NCBI RefSeq assembly: GCF_019703515.2
Contig: NC_059393.1
Location: 8,945,501-9,009,500 of the forward strand
DNA: 64,000 nt
Direction of reading: 5' to 3'
Source: Myxocyprinus asiaticus
Lineage: Eukaryota; Chordata; Actinopteri; Cypriniformes; Catostomidae
The translations under genes and the position numbers were made by a program. The notes beneath the pieces are model-generated. The model was not told the origin of the DNA. It ran no database searches and was given only the letters and a program-made list of their open reading frames with translations. Shown piece after piece: positions 1 through 9,725 of this stretch. Positions within the stretch are counted from its first letter, which is position 1. Each line of letters begins with the position of its first letter.

Positions 1-118
1 CAGGGGAAACACATGACAAGGTCACATGAAGGAACAGGAAATCACATGACATGAAAGGAACAGGAACTAAACTTAAAAATAAGACATGAAAACAAGAACA
101 AAACACATAAACGTGACA
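1..118 (-). repeat. LTR, partial (3' LTR of copy A)
   Basis: Nearly identical to 52312-52412 and 54106-54226. It ends in TGACA at 118 and is followed by a C-run (ATCCCCC on the plus strand), which read on the minus strand is the purine-rich tract expected just before a 3' LTR. Confidence 0.75.
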
Positions 119-206
119 TATCCCCCTAACCTCATAGAGCAGGGCTTGCTTGCAACATGGCATGGAGCAGTCTGGGTTTTGGCATGGAGCAGACTGAAGC
201 TTGGCT

Positions 207-640
207 GTGACATGTCATGAAGCAGGCTGAGGCGTTGCTGTGACATGGCATGGAGAAGGCTGAGGCGTTGCTGTGACATGGCATGGAGCAGGCTGAGGCG
301 TTGCTGTGACATGGCATGGAGCAGGCTGAGGCGTTGCTGTGACATGGCGTGGAGCAGGCTGAGGTGTTGCTGTGACATAGCATGGAGCAGGCTGAGGCGT
401 GGCTGTGACATGGCATGGAGCAGGCTGAGGCGTGTCTGTGACATGGCCTGCAGCTGACCCTGGCGTGGCTGTGACATGGCCTGCAGCTGACCCTGGCGTG
501 GCTGTGACATGGCCTGCAGCTGACCCTGGCGTGGCTGTGACATGGCCTGCAGCTGACTCTGGCGTGGCTGTGACATGGCCTGCAGCTGACTCTGGCGTGG
601 CTGTGACATGGCCTGCAGCTGACTCTGGCGTGGCTGTGAC
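207..640. repeat. 33-bp minisatellite in LTR copy A
   Basis: About thirteen tandem 33-bp units sharing the core TGTGACATGGC. The left half carries GGAGCAGGCTGAGGCG and the right half carries CTGCAGCTGACCCTGG. Read on the minus strand each unit encodes 11 residues. The two unit types form separate blocks, indicating local spread of variants. Confidence 0.85.
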
Positions 641-1288
641 ATGGCCTGGAGCACACTGAGGATCTGGGGCAGAAGGTGGTGCAAGCTCAGTGACCATGAC
701 ATAGAACTCTGGTTTGGCAGCCATGACATGGAACTCGGGCTTGGCGGCCATGACGTGGAACTCGGGCTTGGTGGCCAAGACGTGGAACTCGGGCTTGGCG
801 GCCATGACGTGGAGCAAAGTCGTGGAAGGCGGAGCCATGGCAGGCTCAAGGGACGAAGCCGGGGCAGGTGGATCCGTGGTAGGCTCGGGGAGCAAAGCCA
901 TAGAAGGCAGAGCCATGGTAGGCTTGAGACTAAGAGTCAGGGATGACTGGGAAAAGACCTCAGTGGTCATGAACATGGGCAGAGTCGTGGGAGCGACCTC
1001 TGTGGTCGTGGACGTAGACAGAGACTCGGGTACAACCTCTGTGGTCGTGAACATGGACAGAGACTTGGAAACGATCTCCGTGGTCGTATACATGGGCAGA
1101 GACTCAGAGACAACCTCTGTGGTCGTGGGCGTAGACAGAGACTCAGGATCGACCTCTGTGGTCGTGTACATGGACAGAGACTCGGAAACGACCTCCGTGA
1201 TCGTGAACATGAACAGAGACTTGGAAATGACCTCCGTGGTTGTGAACACTGACAGAGACTTGGATATGACCTCCGTGGTCGTGAACAC
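215..1288 (-). CDS. Gag-like repeat protein fragment of LTR element copy A
   Basis: An open frame of 357 residues with no internal stop, almost wholly made of tandem peptide repeats. From the N-terminal side it has about nine 13-residue units of the type xFTTTEVISxSLx, a proline/alanine-rich spacer, a few xHVMAAKPEF units, then about fourteen 11-residue units of the types GHVTATPESAA and CHVTATPQPAP. It stops with TGA at 215-217. No zinc knuckle, protease or catalytic motif is visible. In copy B the same repeat types lie downstream of a recognisable gag capsid-like segment, so I read this as the disordered C-terminal part of a non-autonomous element's Gag. The capsid-like part has been deleted here. 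The frame may stay open simply because repeat lengths are multiples of three, so real translation is unproven. Confidence 0.4.
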   Translation of the reverse strand: MFTTTEVISKSLSVFTTTEVISKSLFMFTITEVVSESLSMYTTTEVDPESLSTPTTTEVVSESLPMYTTTEIVSKSLSMFTTTEVVPESLSTSTTTEVAPTTLPMFMTTEVFSQSSLTLSLKPTMALPSMALLPEPTTDPPAPASSLEPAMAPPSTTLLHVMAAKPEFHVLATKPEFHVMAAKPEFHVMAAKPEFYVMVTELAPPSAPDPQCAPGHVTATPESAAGHVTATPESAAGHVTATPESAAGHVTATPGSAAGHVTATPGSAAGHVTATPGSAAGHVTDTPQPAPCHVTATPQPAPCYVTATPQPAPRHVTATPQPAPCHVTATPQPAPCHVTATPQPSPCHVTATPQPAS

Positions 1289-1325
1289 GGACAGAGACTT
1301 GGAAACGACCTCCGTGGTCGTGGAG
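960..1325. repeat. 39-bp minisatellite in LTR copy A
   Basis: About nine degenerate 39-bp units with the core CCTCNGTGGTCGTG followed by CATGGACAGAGAC. Read on the minus strand each encodes 13 residues with the core TTTEV and SLS. The same unit occurs in copy B at about 52990-53120. Confidence 0.8.
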
Positions 1326-1409
1326 ACTCGGGAACAAAAGTCTTTCTGCTCCTCCTCCGGATGGCCAAAGTTGACAACGCTGGCTCTGGGACGGACGAGG
1401 CTGGCAACG

Positions 1410-1903
1410 TTTATTTTTCAAACATGGAATCCAGTAACCCTAACTATAAACGTGAACTAAACATAAACTAGACATGACTTAAGCATGACTTGACTTAAGC
1501 TTGACTTGACTTAAGCTTGACTTAAGCTTGACTTGACTTGACTTGACTTGACTTGACTTGACCTGACCTGACTTCAAATGATACAACAAAGTTACATTTA
1601 CAATACCTGACACTAGACAATGGCAAACATGAGGGCTTAAATACAAGGACATGTGTAACAGGTAAACAAGACAACCAATCACAAGACTATAAACAAGATA
1701 ACAAGACTGAATGAACTTAAACCAATGAAAAGACAAGACTAATAAAGTAATCAAACAATGAACCAATGAAAACAAGACACATGAACAGGGGAAACACATG
1801 ACAAGATCACATGAGGGAACAGGAAATCACATGACATGACAGGAACAGGAACTAAACTTAAACATAAGACATGAAAACAAGAACAAAATGCATAAATGTG
1901 ACA
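1410..1903 (-). repeat. LTR (5' LTR of copy A), 5'-deleted, with TTGAC expansion
   Basis: Aligns with 53810-54226, sharing segments such as CAATACCTGACACTAG and AATGGCAAACATGAGG. The outermost part of the LTR, including TGTAATGATG, is missing because of the deletion at about 1408. At 1466-1570 a TTGAC/TTAAGC simple repeat has expanded inside the LTR; this is much shorter in copy B. Confidence 0.75.
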
Positions 1904-4499
1904 AATCTACTCTGGTTTTGTTAAACAAGAACCATTTAAGTACAAGGAACAACTTTCCTGGTATATATATCATTTACAGTTTAAAAGAGCTGCCCGACTC
2001 ATAGTTCACAGACATTCCTTTAAATCCAGCATTTTGAACATGACATCGCCTCAGCTCCCAAAGGATTGATGGATCGTAAAGTGTCCATTCGATCCATACT
2101 TCAGAACTTGCCGGAAATAGAAGGTCATCAGGGTTTTTCTTGCTTACTGTTTTATGAACACTGAGGATTCAGACATCCTACTCCACTGAAATACTGTTTT
2201 GGTATACCATATATTAGGGAAGTATGAATATTCAAACTCAGCATGTGATCGGCCAATACTGATTCGATCACTAATATTTATTTTAAAAGTGCCCCTAGCC
2301 ACACTTTTGCAAGTAATATGCTGCAGTTATATGTTAATGCCTCACACTGTCAAATTACATTCAGTATTCACTAATTGTGAAATGCTAACATTTATTTGAA
2401 TTGAAAACAGTTATGAATAGTTATGTTGTCACTGTCCAAGCTCATTCAGACATACTGACAACCATTAAACACCATAAGTGCATTACACATAGCAGAGATA
2501 TGTTCAAAAATAAGAGAGATACTGTATATCCATTACAAGCTCCAAAACTACTCCAGTGAGCTATCATTAGTATCTATGACATGTTTACAACATTAAACAT
2601 TTGGCATTTTGTTGTAAGGCATGAAGACGGTGTGCTGTTCCTGAATGTTAAACTGTTATTTCTGTTATCAGTGGTATTGTGACAAACATTTATCTCTGAT
2701 TTAAACCAGGGTTCTCAAAATACTGCTGGGATGAGTGACTGATGAGACACTGAGGGCACCTGAAGAGCACATAATCGCTCCACACACTGACTCTGACCAT
2801 TTTAAATCCTTTTGCAGTATCTTTCTCCTCTCCATCTATAACTGTACAGTGAGTCAGAATTACTACCGTAATGACTTAAAAATAGGCACCTTACAATTCA
2901 TACACATGTAATATTATAGGCTATTTTTAAAACAAGCCTGCATCTTCATCGGAATTATAAACATATCTGAAAGTGGACATTTGGAAATGTTTAAAATGGC
3001 CAATAATTCACCCTACAGTGGATGCAATGTAATGCTTTGAGGGCTAAACAAGTGCACATTCATATGTGAGTTAAGATTGTGCATGCTGCAATAAAAAATA
3101 AAATAAATTGGCCCTTAATCTAGGCACATTCAATCAATCGCCGATCACAGATTTAACACTAATATTGGTTGATCGCTTTCGGAGGCCAATCAGTCAGTGC
3201 ATCCCTAACTGGTATAGTCATCACTGTATGATTATTATATATAATACATACATTGTCAAAGCTACTGAAGTTATCCAGCCAAGACTGTGGTTTTGAGTGG
3301 GTGGGTATTTTGAATACATTTTGAAGTGTATTTGACTGAGTCAATACAGCGAGTGCTCACATGTGCTCATATGCCCAAATAGAAAGAAACTGACTGTCAG
3401 TCAAAGTGCTTGGGTACCGAAATTAGTTTGTATTTGGTACTACCTGTACTGCAGACAGTCTAGTATTGTTACATCTTTTTAATTTTAGCACTGATTTGGT
3501 ACTTTTGACATCCCGAACACCAACTACACTGTACATCATTTTCTATCATTTCAATAAAATAAACAACATCTTTTGAACTACTGTTATTCCTATCATCATT
3601 TTAGACAAGGGTGGGTGTGCAACTCTCATGAAAAAAGTGGATTCACGGGCATACCCTTCACCCTTTTTGCATTCTGAAAGGTCCAGTGGCTGTTTGTTTG
3701 TTTTCTTCTTTCTTTTTCCAAATACGGCAACCAGATGTGCAAATGCATTATGTTCACAAGATGCTTAAAAAATCAAAATGGAAATTTTGAAAGCCAGTGA
3801 GAATGTTCTTTATAAACACTTTAAACGTTTCAATAACCATGTTTCTCACTCATAAGCAGCAAAAAAATATGCTGTTAATCCACCTTGGAACTGAATATGA
3901 GAAGTAATTTCAGAAATATTCTGAAGTTAGAGGAAAAGATGTGTTGGACAGCTGTATCGGACATAGTATTTGATTAATTCTCTCACTGATTTCCTTCTAT
4001 TCAAAGATCAAATGATTCCCTTTGTTAAATGTAACCAAAGGCTAATGGAATACAAGAGAAAAGTCCAGAGGGTTCAGAGAAAAGCAACAGAGTTCGAAAC
4101 ATCTGGAAATATTATCTCATGTCCAAGCAACACACACACATGTAAACAAAGATGTTCACATAATAAATAAGGGCATATAATTGAAAACTAAATAGGCAAT
4201 ACACATTGACTGCACTGGGTGATACACAACTGCACTGTAGAAATTAAACTAAATTGTGACAATGAATGCAGTGTGATTCTGTATCTGGCGCTCAGAGGTT
4301 GATCTGTGTTAGGCTATTATATCAGTTTTTCATATTGAAGAGTAATATGACTTATCATAATTAAATACACCAAAGGACTGGTGATGCTAAATGAACAGAG
4401 AGCTGGAACAGAGGAACACATGAGAAGAGAGACAAAGAAACTGCTTTTACCATTAACATCCTGATGAGCTCAACTCATCAACCATTGAGCCAATCACCA
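1904..4499. other. AT-rich non-coding sequence, no gene seen
   Basis: No reading frame with domain signal and no RNA gene. Segments at 2250-2285 and 3129-3206 share GATCGGCC/GATC words and the ending TGCATCCCTAA, which resembles ends of common fish hAT-type repeats, but no matching terminal pair or target duplication could be fixed. Confidence 0.5.
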
Positions 4500-4838
4500 T
4501 AGTGAAGCGGAATTTCATTTTTTTCTTTCTTACTTACCTTAAATTTAAGTACTTCACTCAATTAACAGACTTTGTTTACTTAAAATACTTATTTACATAC
4601 TTTACTTACCTAATTACTTATTTCACATAATATACTTAAGTACTAAGTTTACTTCATTTGCATAATTTACTTAACATAATTTATACTTTCTTAGCTTAAC
4701 TTTATTTAGTTTACATCATTTACTTACCTAATTACCTATTTAACTTAAATCATGTAATTAGCTAACTTTATTAACTTTACTTACCTAATTACTTATTTAA
4801 CTTCAGTTACTCAACTTAAGTGCTTAATTTACTTTATG
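4500..4838. repeat. Degenerate ACTTA-rich simple array, segment 1
   Basis: Long run of TTACTTA, AATTTAC and CTAATTACTTA words with little else. The same composition resumes at 10461-10720 and 13100-13195. The three segments are best explained as one old array split by the LINE insertions. Confidence 0.7.
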
Positions 4839-6141
4839 CAAATGAACTGGCCAAGATCTAATTATAATGATGCATGGAGCAAGCTAGATCAGGACCTGGG
4901 CTCCACCTTGGAGAACTCACTTAGTGGGAGGGTGGAGGCCAAGCTTAACATGTTTAGTGACATTGTTTATGAGGATTAGTGAGGAAGGGTGGTCTGAGGA
5001 AATGAGTAGGAAAGAAAAGGAGATACTCCATCTGGTGAAAGAGCAGAGGCAGCTTTGAAAGGCATGGAGAAGGGCAGAGGAGCATGAGAAGGATGGCCCT
5101 TGGAGTGGTGAAGGGTAGTGGCCATCTTTACACCAAAGGAACAGATATCAACCAACATTAGTCCGTTTGGAGTATTGTTTGACTTAATGTGGAGGGAAAG
5201 ATTTTCTTTTCAGTGGTAGCAAGGAGGATGTCTGACTACCTTCTAAAGAATAGGTACACAGACACAAGCTGCCATAAGGCAGTTGTCCCAGTTTTCCCTG
5301 AGTGTGTGGAGCATGCATCAATAATTTGGAAGCAGATCCAATTTGCAAAGAGAGACATGAAATACCTCCACACAGTCTGATGGACTGGTTCCATACCAGC
5401 TTGTCAGCTATGCACTGGAGTCTTTCCAGTTTGGGGTGAGATTCACAGCTCTGCGCAGCTATATGGATAATATCACAACCATCGTCCAGACAGCTTCATG
5501 TACACAACAACTCTTGAAAAGGCTGGAAGAACTATTGGAATGGGCCAGGATGAAGATTAAGCTAATAAAATCATGTTGCCTGTTTATTCATTTATTAATT
5601 TCTTCTTATTCATGACAGAGTTAGGAATGACCAAATGTCATTTGAGATGGGGGAAAGAATCCCAGTGCTTGCAATGTAGCCTATTTGAAGTTTAGGGAGA
5701 GAATACACTGCAGATCTTTCAGACAAACACATGGCATGGTTGTCCTAAAGCAGCTGAAAGAGGGCCTGGACAGGATAGATCATTGTCATTTCCCAGGCAA
5801 ATTCAAGGTCTGGTGTTACCAATTTACACTTTACCATCGCCTGATGTGGCCACTAAAAAATGTGTTAGATCACTGCTTCAGTGGCAAAGATGGACAGCAA
5901 GGCCAACAGTTACATCAGGAGGTATCATTGTATGGAAGGAATGCCTTAAATCAGCCAATAAAATCCATCACCCTGGGTTGCAATCAGGAAAAAACCAGGC
6001 TGATCTTATAGCCATGGGAATTGACAGACCAGTCTGTGAGGGCTAGTCAAGCCCAGGTCAGAACAGGCCGCACTTGGAAGGCGGCAGAGGATGTAAATCA
6101 GGTGGTTTCAAGGCTGAAGCATCAAGAGATTGTTGGAATAA
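4839..6141 (+). pseudogene. RLE-LINE reverse transcriptase, 5' part (broken)
   Basis: Fragments in several frames. Around 4843-4975 the translation resembles the segment just before RT (SGRVEAKLNMF then IVYEDC-like). At 5189-5380 comes an RT finger segment with SVVARRMSDYLL and CVEHASIIWKQIQ. At 5395-5580 comes the palm, ending in RSYMDNITTI and LLKRLEELLEWARMKIK. At 5685-6141 comes the thumb/connector, with GLDRIDHCHFPGKFKVWCYQ and WKAAEDVNQVVSRLKHQEIV. Frameshifts and stops separate these blocks. The usual active-site DD appears as MDN, so even the palm is altered. The reading frame stops at the CCCAG target site of the LTR element and resumes at 8905. Confidence 0.6.
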
Positions 6142-6146
6142 CCCAG
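6142..6146 (+). repeat. Target site duplication CCCAG (left)
   Basis: CCCAG directly before the left LTR, repeated at 8900-8904 directly after the right LTR. This fixes both ends of the Gmr1-like element. Confidence 0.85.
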
Positions 6147-6246
6147 TGTGGCAGCGGGGCGTGGTCGAGCATCTGCCCGGAGAGAGAGAAAGCGGTAAGT
6201 GTGCATACACCTGAGCCAGATTATGATTAACACCTGTTTCTAGTTG
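6147..6246 (+). repeat. 5' LTR fragment of Gmr1-like element
   Basis: First 100 bp of the LTR, closely matching 8553-8652. It then jumps to integrase sequence through a deletion; GAGC occurs on both sides of the break and may have mediated it. Confidence 0.8.
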
Positions 6247-7104
6247 GAGCGATCCACTGATCGAGGCCCCCTTCGGGCCATTAGAGTGGTCAGCACATGG
6301 ACATCGCTTTGTATTGGTTCTAGTGGACTATGCAATGCGATATCCAGAAGCAGTACCACTACGCAGCATCTCAGCATGTAGTGTTGAGCACTCTTCAAAA
6401 TAATCTCCCGGGTGGGGATTCCGAAAGATATCCTCACCGATCAGGGCACAACCTTTATGTCACGGACATTACGTGAGCTTTACGAATTATTGGGCAATAA
6501 GTCAATTCGCACCAGCGTTTACCATCCACAAACAGATGGCCTGGTGGAGCGATTTAATAAAATCCTTAAAAATATGATTCGTAAGTTCGTGCACGAGGAT
6601 GCTAGAAAATGGGGCAAATGGCTCGATCCCCTGTTATTCGCAGTACAAGAGGTCCCGCAAGCCTCCACTGGGTTTTCACCATTTGAGCTGCTGTATAGGT
6701 GGCGCCTGTGCAGCGCGCTTGCTGTCATACGTGAAGCTTGGGAGGAGGGAACCTCAAACAGTAAGAATGAAATTCAATACGTTCTTGATCTTAGAGCAAA
6801 ACTCCACACTTTGGGGCAACTAACACTGGAGAATTTGTTCCAAGCTCAAGAATAACAGAGCCGACTGTAAAACAGGGGAACTCGGCTGTGGGAATTTGCA
6901 CCGGGAGATAAGGTACTCGTGTTACTTCCCACATCAGGCTCCAAATTACATGCCAAGTGGCAAGGACCCTTTGAGGTCACACAACGAGTGGGGGATCTCG
7001 ATTATGAGGTAAAGCGAACTGATAGAGGGGGCGCACGTCAAATATATCACCTCAACCTCCTGAAATTATGGAGGGAGGCAGTCCCTGTGACGTTGGCTAT
7101 GGAT
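6247..7104 (+). pseudogene. Gmr1-like integrase (5' truncated, stops)
   Basis: Retroviral-type integrase core followed by a C-terminal domain. The start of the core is in a different frame (segment HGHRFVLVLVDYAMRYPEA at about 6295-6351). The main frame from 6412 shows the second catalytic aspartate in ILTDQGTTF and the catalytic glutamate in HPQTDGLVERFNKIL. The first catalytic aspartate falls at the deletion junction and cannot be identified. Stops occur at 6853-6855 and shortly after. The C-terminal part (6919-7104) has the GDKVLVLLP and KWQGPFEV pattern typical of gypsy integrase tails. In the intact family it inserts cDNA into the genome; this copy cannot. Confidence 0.75.
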
Positions 7105-7112
7105 GTTCCGTG

Positions 7113-8525
7113 AGGGCGGAGCTCGGGTCGGAGGTGAATACAAAACACAATCATATCACCCCGGTCACTTGCGGAGACCACCTCTCACCGTATCAACTCG
7201 CAGAGATGGCCAAGTTGCAACAGGAGTTTGCAGACATGTCTTCCCCTCTACCGGGTCATACAAACCTCATCCAGCACCACATCGAGACCGAGCCAGGGGT
7301 GGTGGTATGTAGCCATCCCTACTGATTGCCTGAGCACAAAAAGAAAATTGTCCAAGAAGAACTGGATGCAATGCTCAATATGGGGGTAATAGAGGAATCC
7401 CACAGTAATTGGTGCAGCCCGGTTGTTCTAGTTCCTAAGAGAGACGGGTCTGTACGGTTCTGTGTGGATTATAGAAAAGTCAACGCGGTGTTTAAATTTG
7501 ATGCCCACCCAATGCCTTGCGTTGATGTGTTGCTCAACCAGTTGGGCACTGCTCAATTTTATTCGACACTGGATTTGATAAAGGGTTATTGGCAGATCCC
7601 CTTGACAACAATTTCCCGTGAAAAAACAGCCTTCTCCACACCGTTTGGATTACACCAATTTGTGACACTTCCGTTTGATTTGTTTGGGGCCCCGGTTACG
7701 TTTCAGCATCACATGGACCGAATCCTCAGACTGCATTCGGCTTACGCTGCTGCCTATTTAGATTACATCATCATTTACAGCAATGATTGGCAGCGGCACA
7801 TGCAGCATCTGAGGGCTGTTCTGAGATCGCTACGATGAGCGGGACTCACAGCAAACCCCGATAAGTGCGCGATTGGACGGGTGGAGGTACAGTATCTGGG
7901 GTTCCACTTGGGCGACGGGCATGTGCGTCCCCAAATTGACAAGACTGTGTCGATTGCGACCTGCCCGAGGTCCAAGACCAAAAAGGGGGTGAGACAGTTC
8001 CTGGGGCTGGCTGGCTATTATACGAGATTTGTACCTAATTATTCGGATATCACCAGCCCGCTGACTGATCTCACTAAAAAGGGAGCTCCAGACCCGGTCC
8101 AGTGGACAGAGCAGTGTCAACAGGCAAGTGAAATCCGCACTTTGTGGGGGGCCACTTTTACATTCACCCGATTTCTCTCTCCCTTTTGTCTTACAGACGG
8201 ATGCTTCAGACAGGGGGCTGGGGCAGTACTCTTGCAGATGGTGGAGGGGGAGGAGCGCCCGGTGCTGTACATTAGTCACAAGCTCTCGCTGAGGGAGACT
8301 AAGTACAACAGCATTGAAAAGGAGTGTCTTGCCATCAAATGGGCGGTCCTCACTCTCTGTTCAGACCACGCCCCGCTCCAATGGCTCTACCGCATGAAGG
8401 ATAACAACACACGAATCACCCATTGGTATCTGGCTCTTCAGTTGTTTAAGTTCAAAGTGGTCTACAGACCGGGAGCGCAGATGGCTGTCACCGAAATCCT
8501 TTCCAGAAATGGGGGAGAGTGGTAG
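7113..8525 (+). pseudogene. Gmr1-like reverse transcriptase and RNase H
   Basis: Follows integrase after a frameshift at about 7105. In one frame from 7113 to 8525 there are only two stops (TGA 7323-7325 and TGA 7836-7838). RT landmarks are SNWCSPVVLVPKRDGSVRFC, FYSTLDLIKGYWQI and FGLHQF. The active-site box reads AYLDYIIIY, where the family has two adjacent aspartates, so the second catalytic Asp is now Tyr. After the palm come YLGFHL and VRQFLGLAGYYTRF, then RNase H starting LTDGCFRQGAGAVLLQ and including YNSIEKECLAI, with a tail resembling the usual end of pol. The frame ends at 8525, 27 bp before the LTR. Inactive. Confidence 0.8.
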
Positions 8526-8552
8526 ACAGGCCTGAGTCAGGCGGTGGGGATA

Positions 8553-8899
8553 TGTGGCAGCAGGGGCATGGTCGAGCGTCCGCCCGGAGAGAGAGAAAGC
8601 GGTGAGGGTGCATACACCTGAGCCAGATTATGATTAACACCTGTCTCTAGTTGCAGTGAGCTTGGGGAGAGCGGTATAAAAGGACCACGCCACCGACAAG
8701 AAGGGGAGAGAGAGCCAGAGATCTAGAGTCCCGCTGAGTAGTTGAAGTGTTAATGTGAAGCTAATGAGTTATTGTGAAGCTATTGAGTAATTATGAAGCT
8801 GTAAGCTCAGAAGAGTTGACAATTAAAAAGCCTTACCTGAGCCTGAAGAAACCCAGTTCCCTGTGTCCTCCTTCCCTCCCTGTATGAAGTTTTGTTACA
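8553..8899 (+). repeat. 3' LTR of Gmr1-like element
   Basis: 347 bp, TG...CA ends, preceded by the G-rich tract GGCGGTGGGGATA that serves as a polypurine-type primer. It contains a TATAAAAG box at 8675-8682 and an A-rich ATTAAAAAGCC element near 8821 that may be a decayed poly(A) signal. Followed by the CCCAG duplication. Confidence 0.8.
8675..8682 (+). promoter_or_regulatory. TATA box in the Gmr1-like LTR
   Basis: TATAAAAG in a GC-richer context about 120 bp into the LTR, the expected U3 position. The matching part of the left LTR is deleted, so this copy has lost its own 5' promoter. Confidence 0.6.
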
Positions 8900-8904
8900 C
8901 CCAG

Positions 8905-9725
8905 TCAAGTGAATCAGGCCTTGGACAGCCTCCAGAAAGCAATGGTGGTTACAGAAGTGTCTAGGATGGAAGAGGAACGGTATATGATTAGAGCAGGCAG
9001 CCAGAAGCAACAAGGGCACTGGACAAAATGGGAGGGTACATCTGACAAGTACATCTGTTAAGGAGGGCTGACCTGTGGGTGGTTCCCCAGTCCAGGCTAA
9101 GCTTTTTAATAAGATCCATGTATGACACCCTTCCAAGCCCTAGAAATTTGTCTCAGTTATATGGCACAGAGGACAGTTGTACCCTCTGTGAGGCCCCAAA
9201 GTGCGAATGTGTAGCATATGTTGGCTGGTTGCAAGACTGCCTTGGCACAAGGACTGTATAGGTGGTGGAATGATCAAGCCCTATGTAAGCTAGCAGAGAT
9301 TCTAGAGATGTGTACAATAAAGGCAAAAAAGGTCATCATGCTCCTTAGAGGCAGTTCATTGATTTTGTTAAAATGGGAGGGGCCGTGCAAGACATTGCAC
9401 GGAGGGAAGCCAGATCAGTCCTGGTGACCGGAAGTGACTGGACAATGGATGTCGACCTCAATCAGCAACTGAAATTTCATCAGCTATCCCATGGGAATAG
9501 GTCTTGGTGGCAGCCCATGAGAGAAAGAAGTTAAAATACGCTAATCTGGCTGCTGAGTGCAGGGAAAATGGATGGAGGACTGCCACGTACCCTGTGGAGG
9601 TCAGGTATCAAGGATTCATGGAATATCAGTGTTGAATCCACCTGTTGAAAGGCATTGGTATCACCGGATCGTCATTAAAGTAGTCTCTGAAGGAAATGGC
9701 AGTGGAAGCTGAGAAAGGGAGCTTT
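8905..9725 (+). pseudogene. RLE-LINE 3' coding part: knuckle and endonuclease remnants
   Basis: Continues the LINE after the LTR insertion. Segments readable in different frames are MVVTEVSRMEEERY (about 8940-8981), CTLCEAPKC (9181-9207), MLAGCKTALAQGLYRWWNDQ (9218-9277) and LAEILEMC. This is the Cys/His knuckle plus linker found before the restriction-like endonuclease. At 9430-9720 come remnants of that nuclease, such as DWTMDVDLNQQLKF and a later RKKLKYANLAAE-like stretch. The part that should carry the catalytic PD-D/E-K core has been lost in a deletion near 9505. Multiple frameshifts; not functional. Confidence 0.6.

Larger units (their letters stand above)
1..1903 (-). mobile_element. 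Gag-only LTR retroelement, copy A (truncated)
   Basis: Minus-strand LTR retroelement of the same family as 52002-54226. Positions 1-118 match the end of the LTR (terminating GTGACA) and 1410-1903 match the other LTR; the internal part holds a repeat-rich gag-like reading frame. The left end lies outside the window. The junction near 1408 joins internal sequence straight to the middle of the LTR, so the primer-binding region and the conserved N-terminal gag segment seen in copy B are missing here. The right LTR ends at 1903, followed by AATCT, a possible but uncheckable target duplication. No protease, reverse transcriptase or integrase is present, so it must have moved in trans. Confidence 0.75.
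6147..8899 (+). mobile_element. Gmr1-like Ty3/gypsy LTR retrotransposon (integrase before RT), decayed
   Basis: An LTR retrotransposon inserted in the RLE LINE, bounded by TGTGGCAGC at 6147 and GTTACA at 8899 with a 5-bp duplication CCCAG. The internal order is integrase (6247-7104), then reverse transcriptase and RNase H (7113-8525), then a G-rich tract and the 3' LTR. This integrase-first order with gypsy-type sequence is the hallmark of the Gmr1 group known from fish and other deuterostomes. Gag, protease and the 5' part of integrase are gone: the left LTR breaks off at about 6246 and joins integrase sequence directly. Several stops and frameshifts make the copy inactive. Confidence 0.8.

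Noticed and set aside
73..849. Other minus-strand frames (about 258 and 174 residues) through the same repeats
   Set aside because: Alternative phases of the same 33-bp minisatellite; only one phase links to the unit type that follows the capsid-like segment in copy B.
207..1325. Regular repeats that could suggest a CRISPR array
   Set aside because: Units are directly adjacent without unique spacers and lie inside an LTR element in a vertebrate-type genome.
714..1460. Plus-strand open frame of about 248 residues through the minisatellites
   Set aside because: Antisense to the gag-like repeat frame. It stays open only because repeat units are multiples of three and lack stops in this phase.
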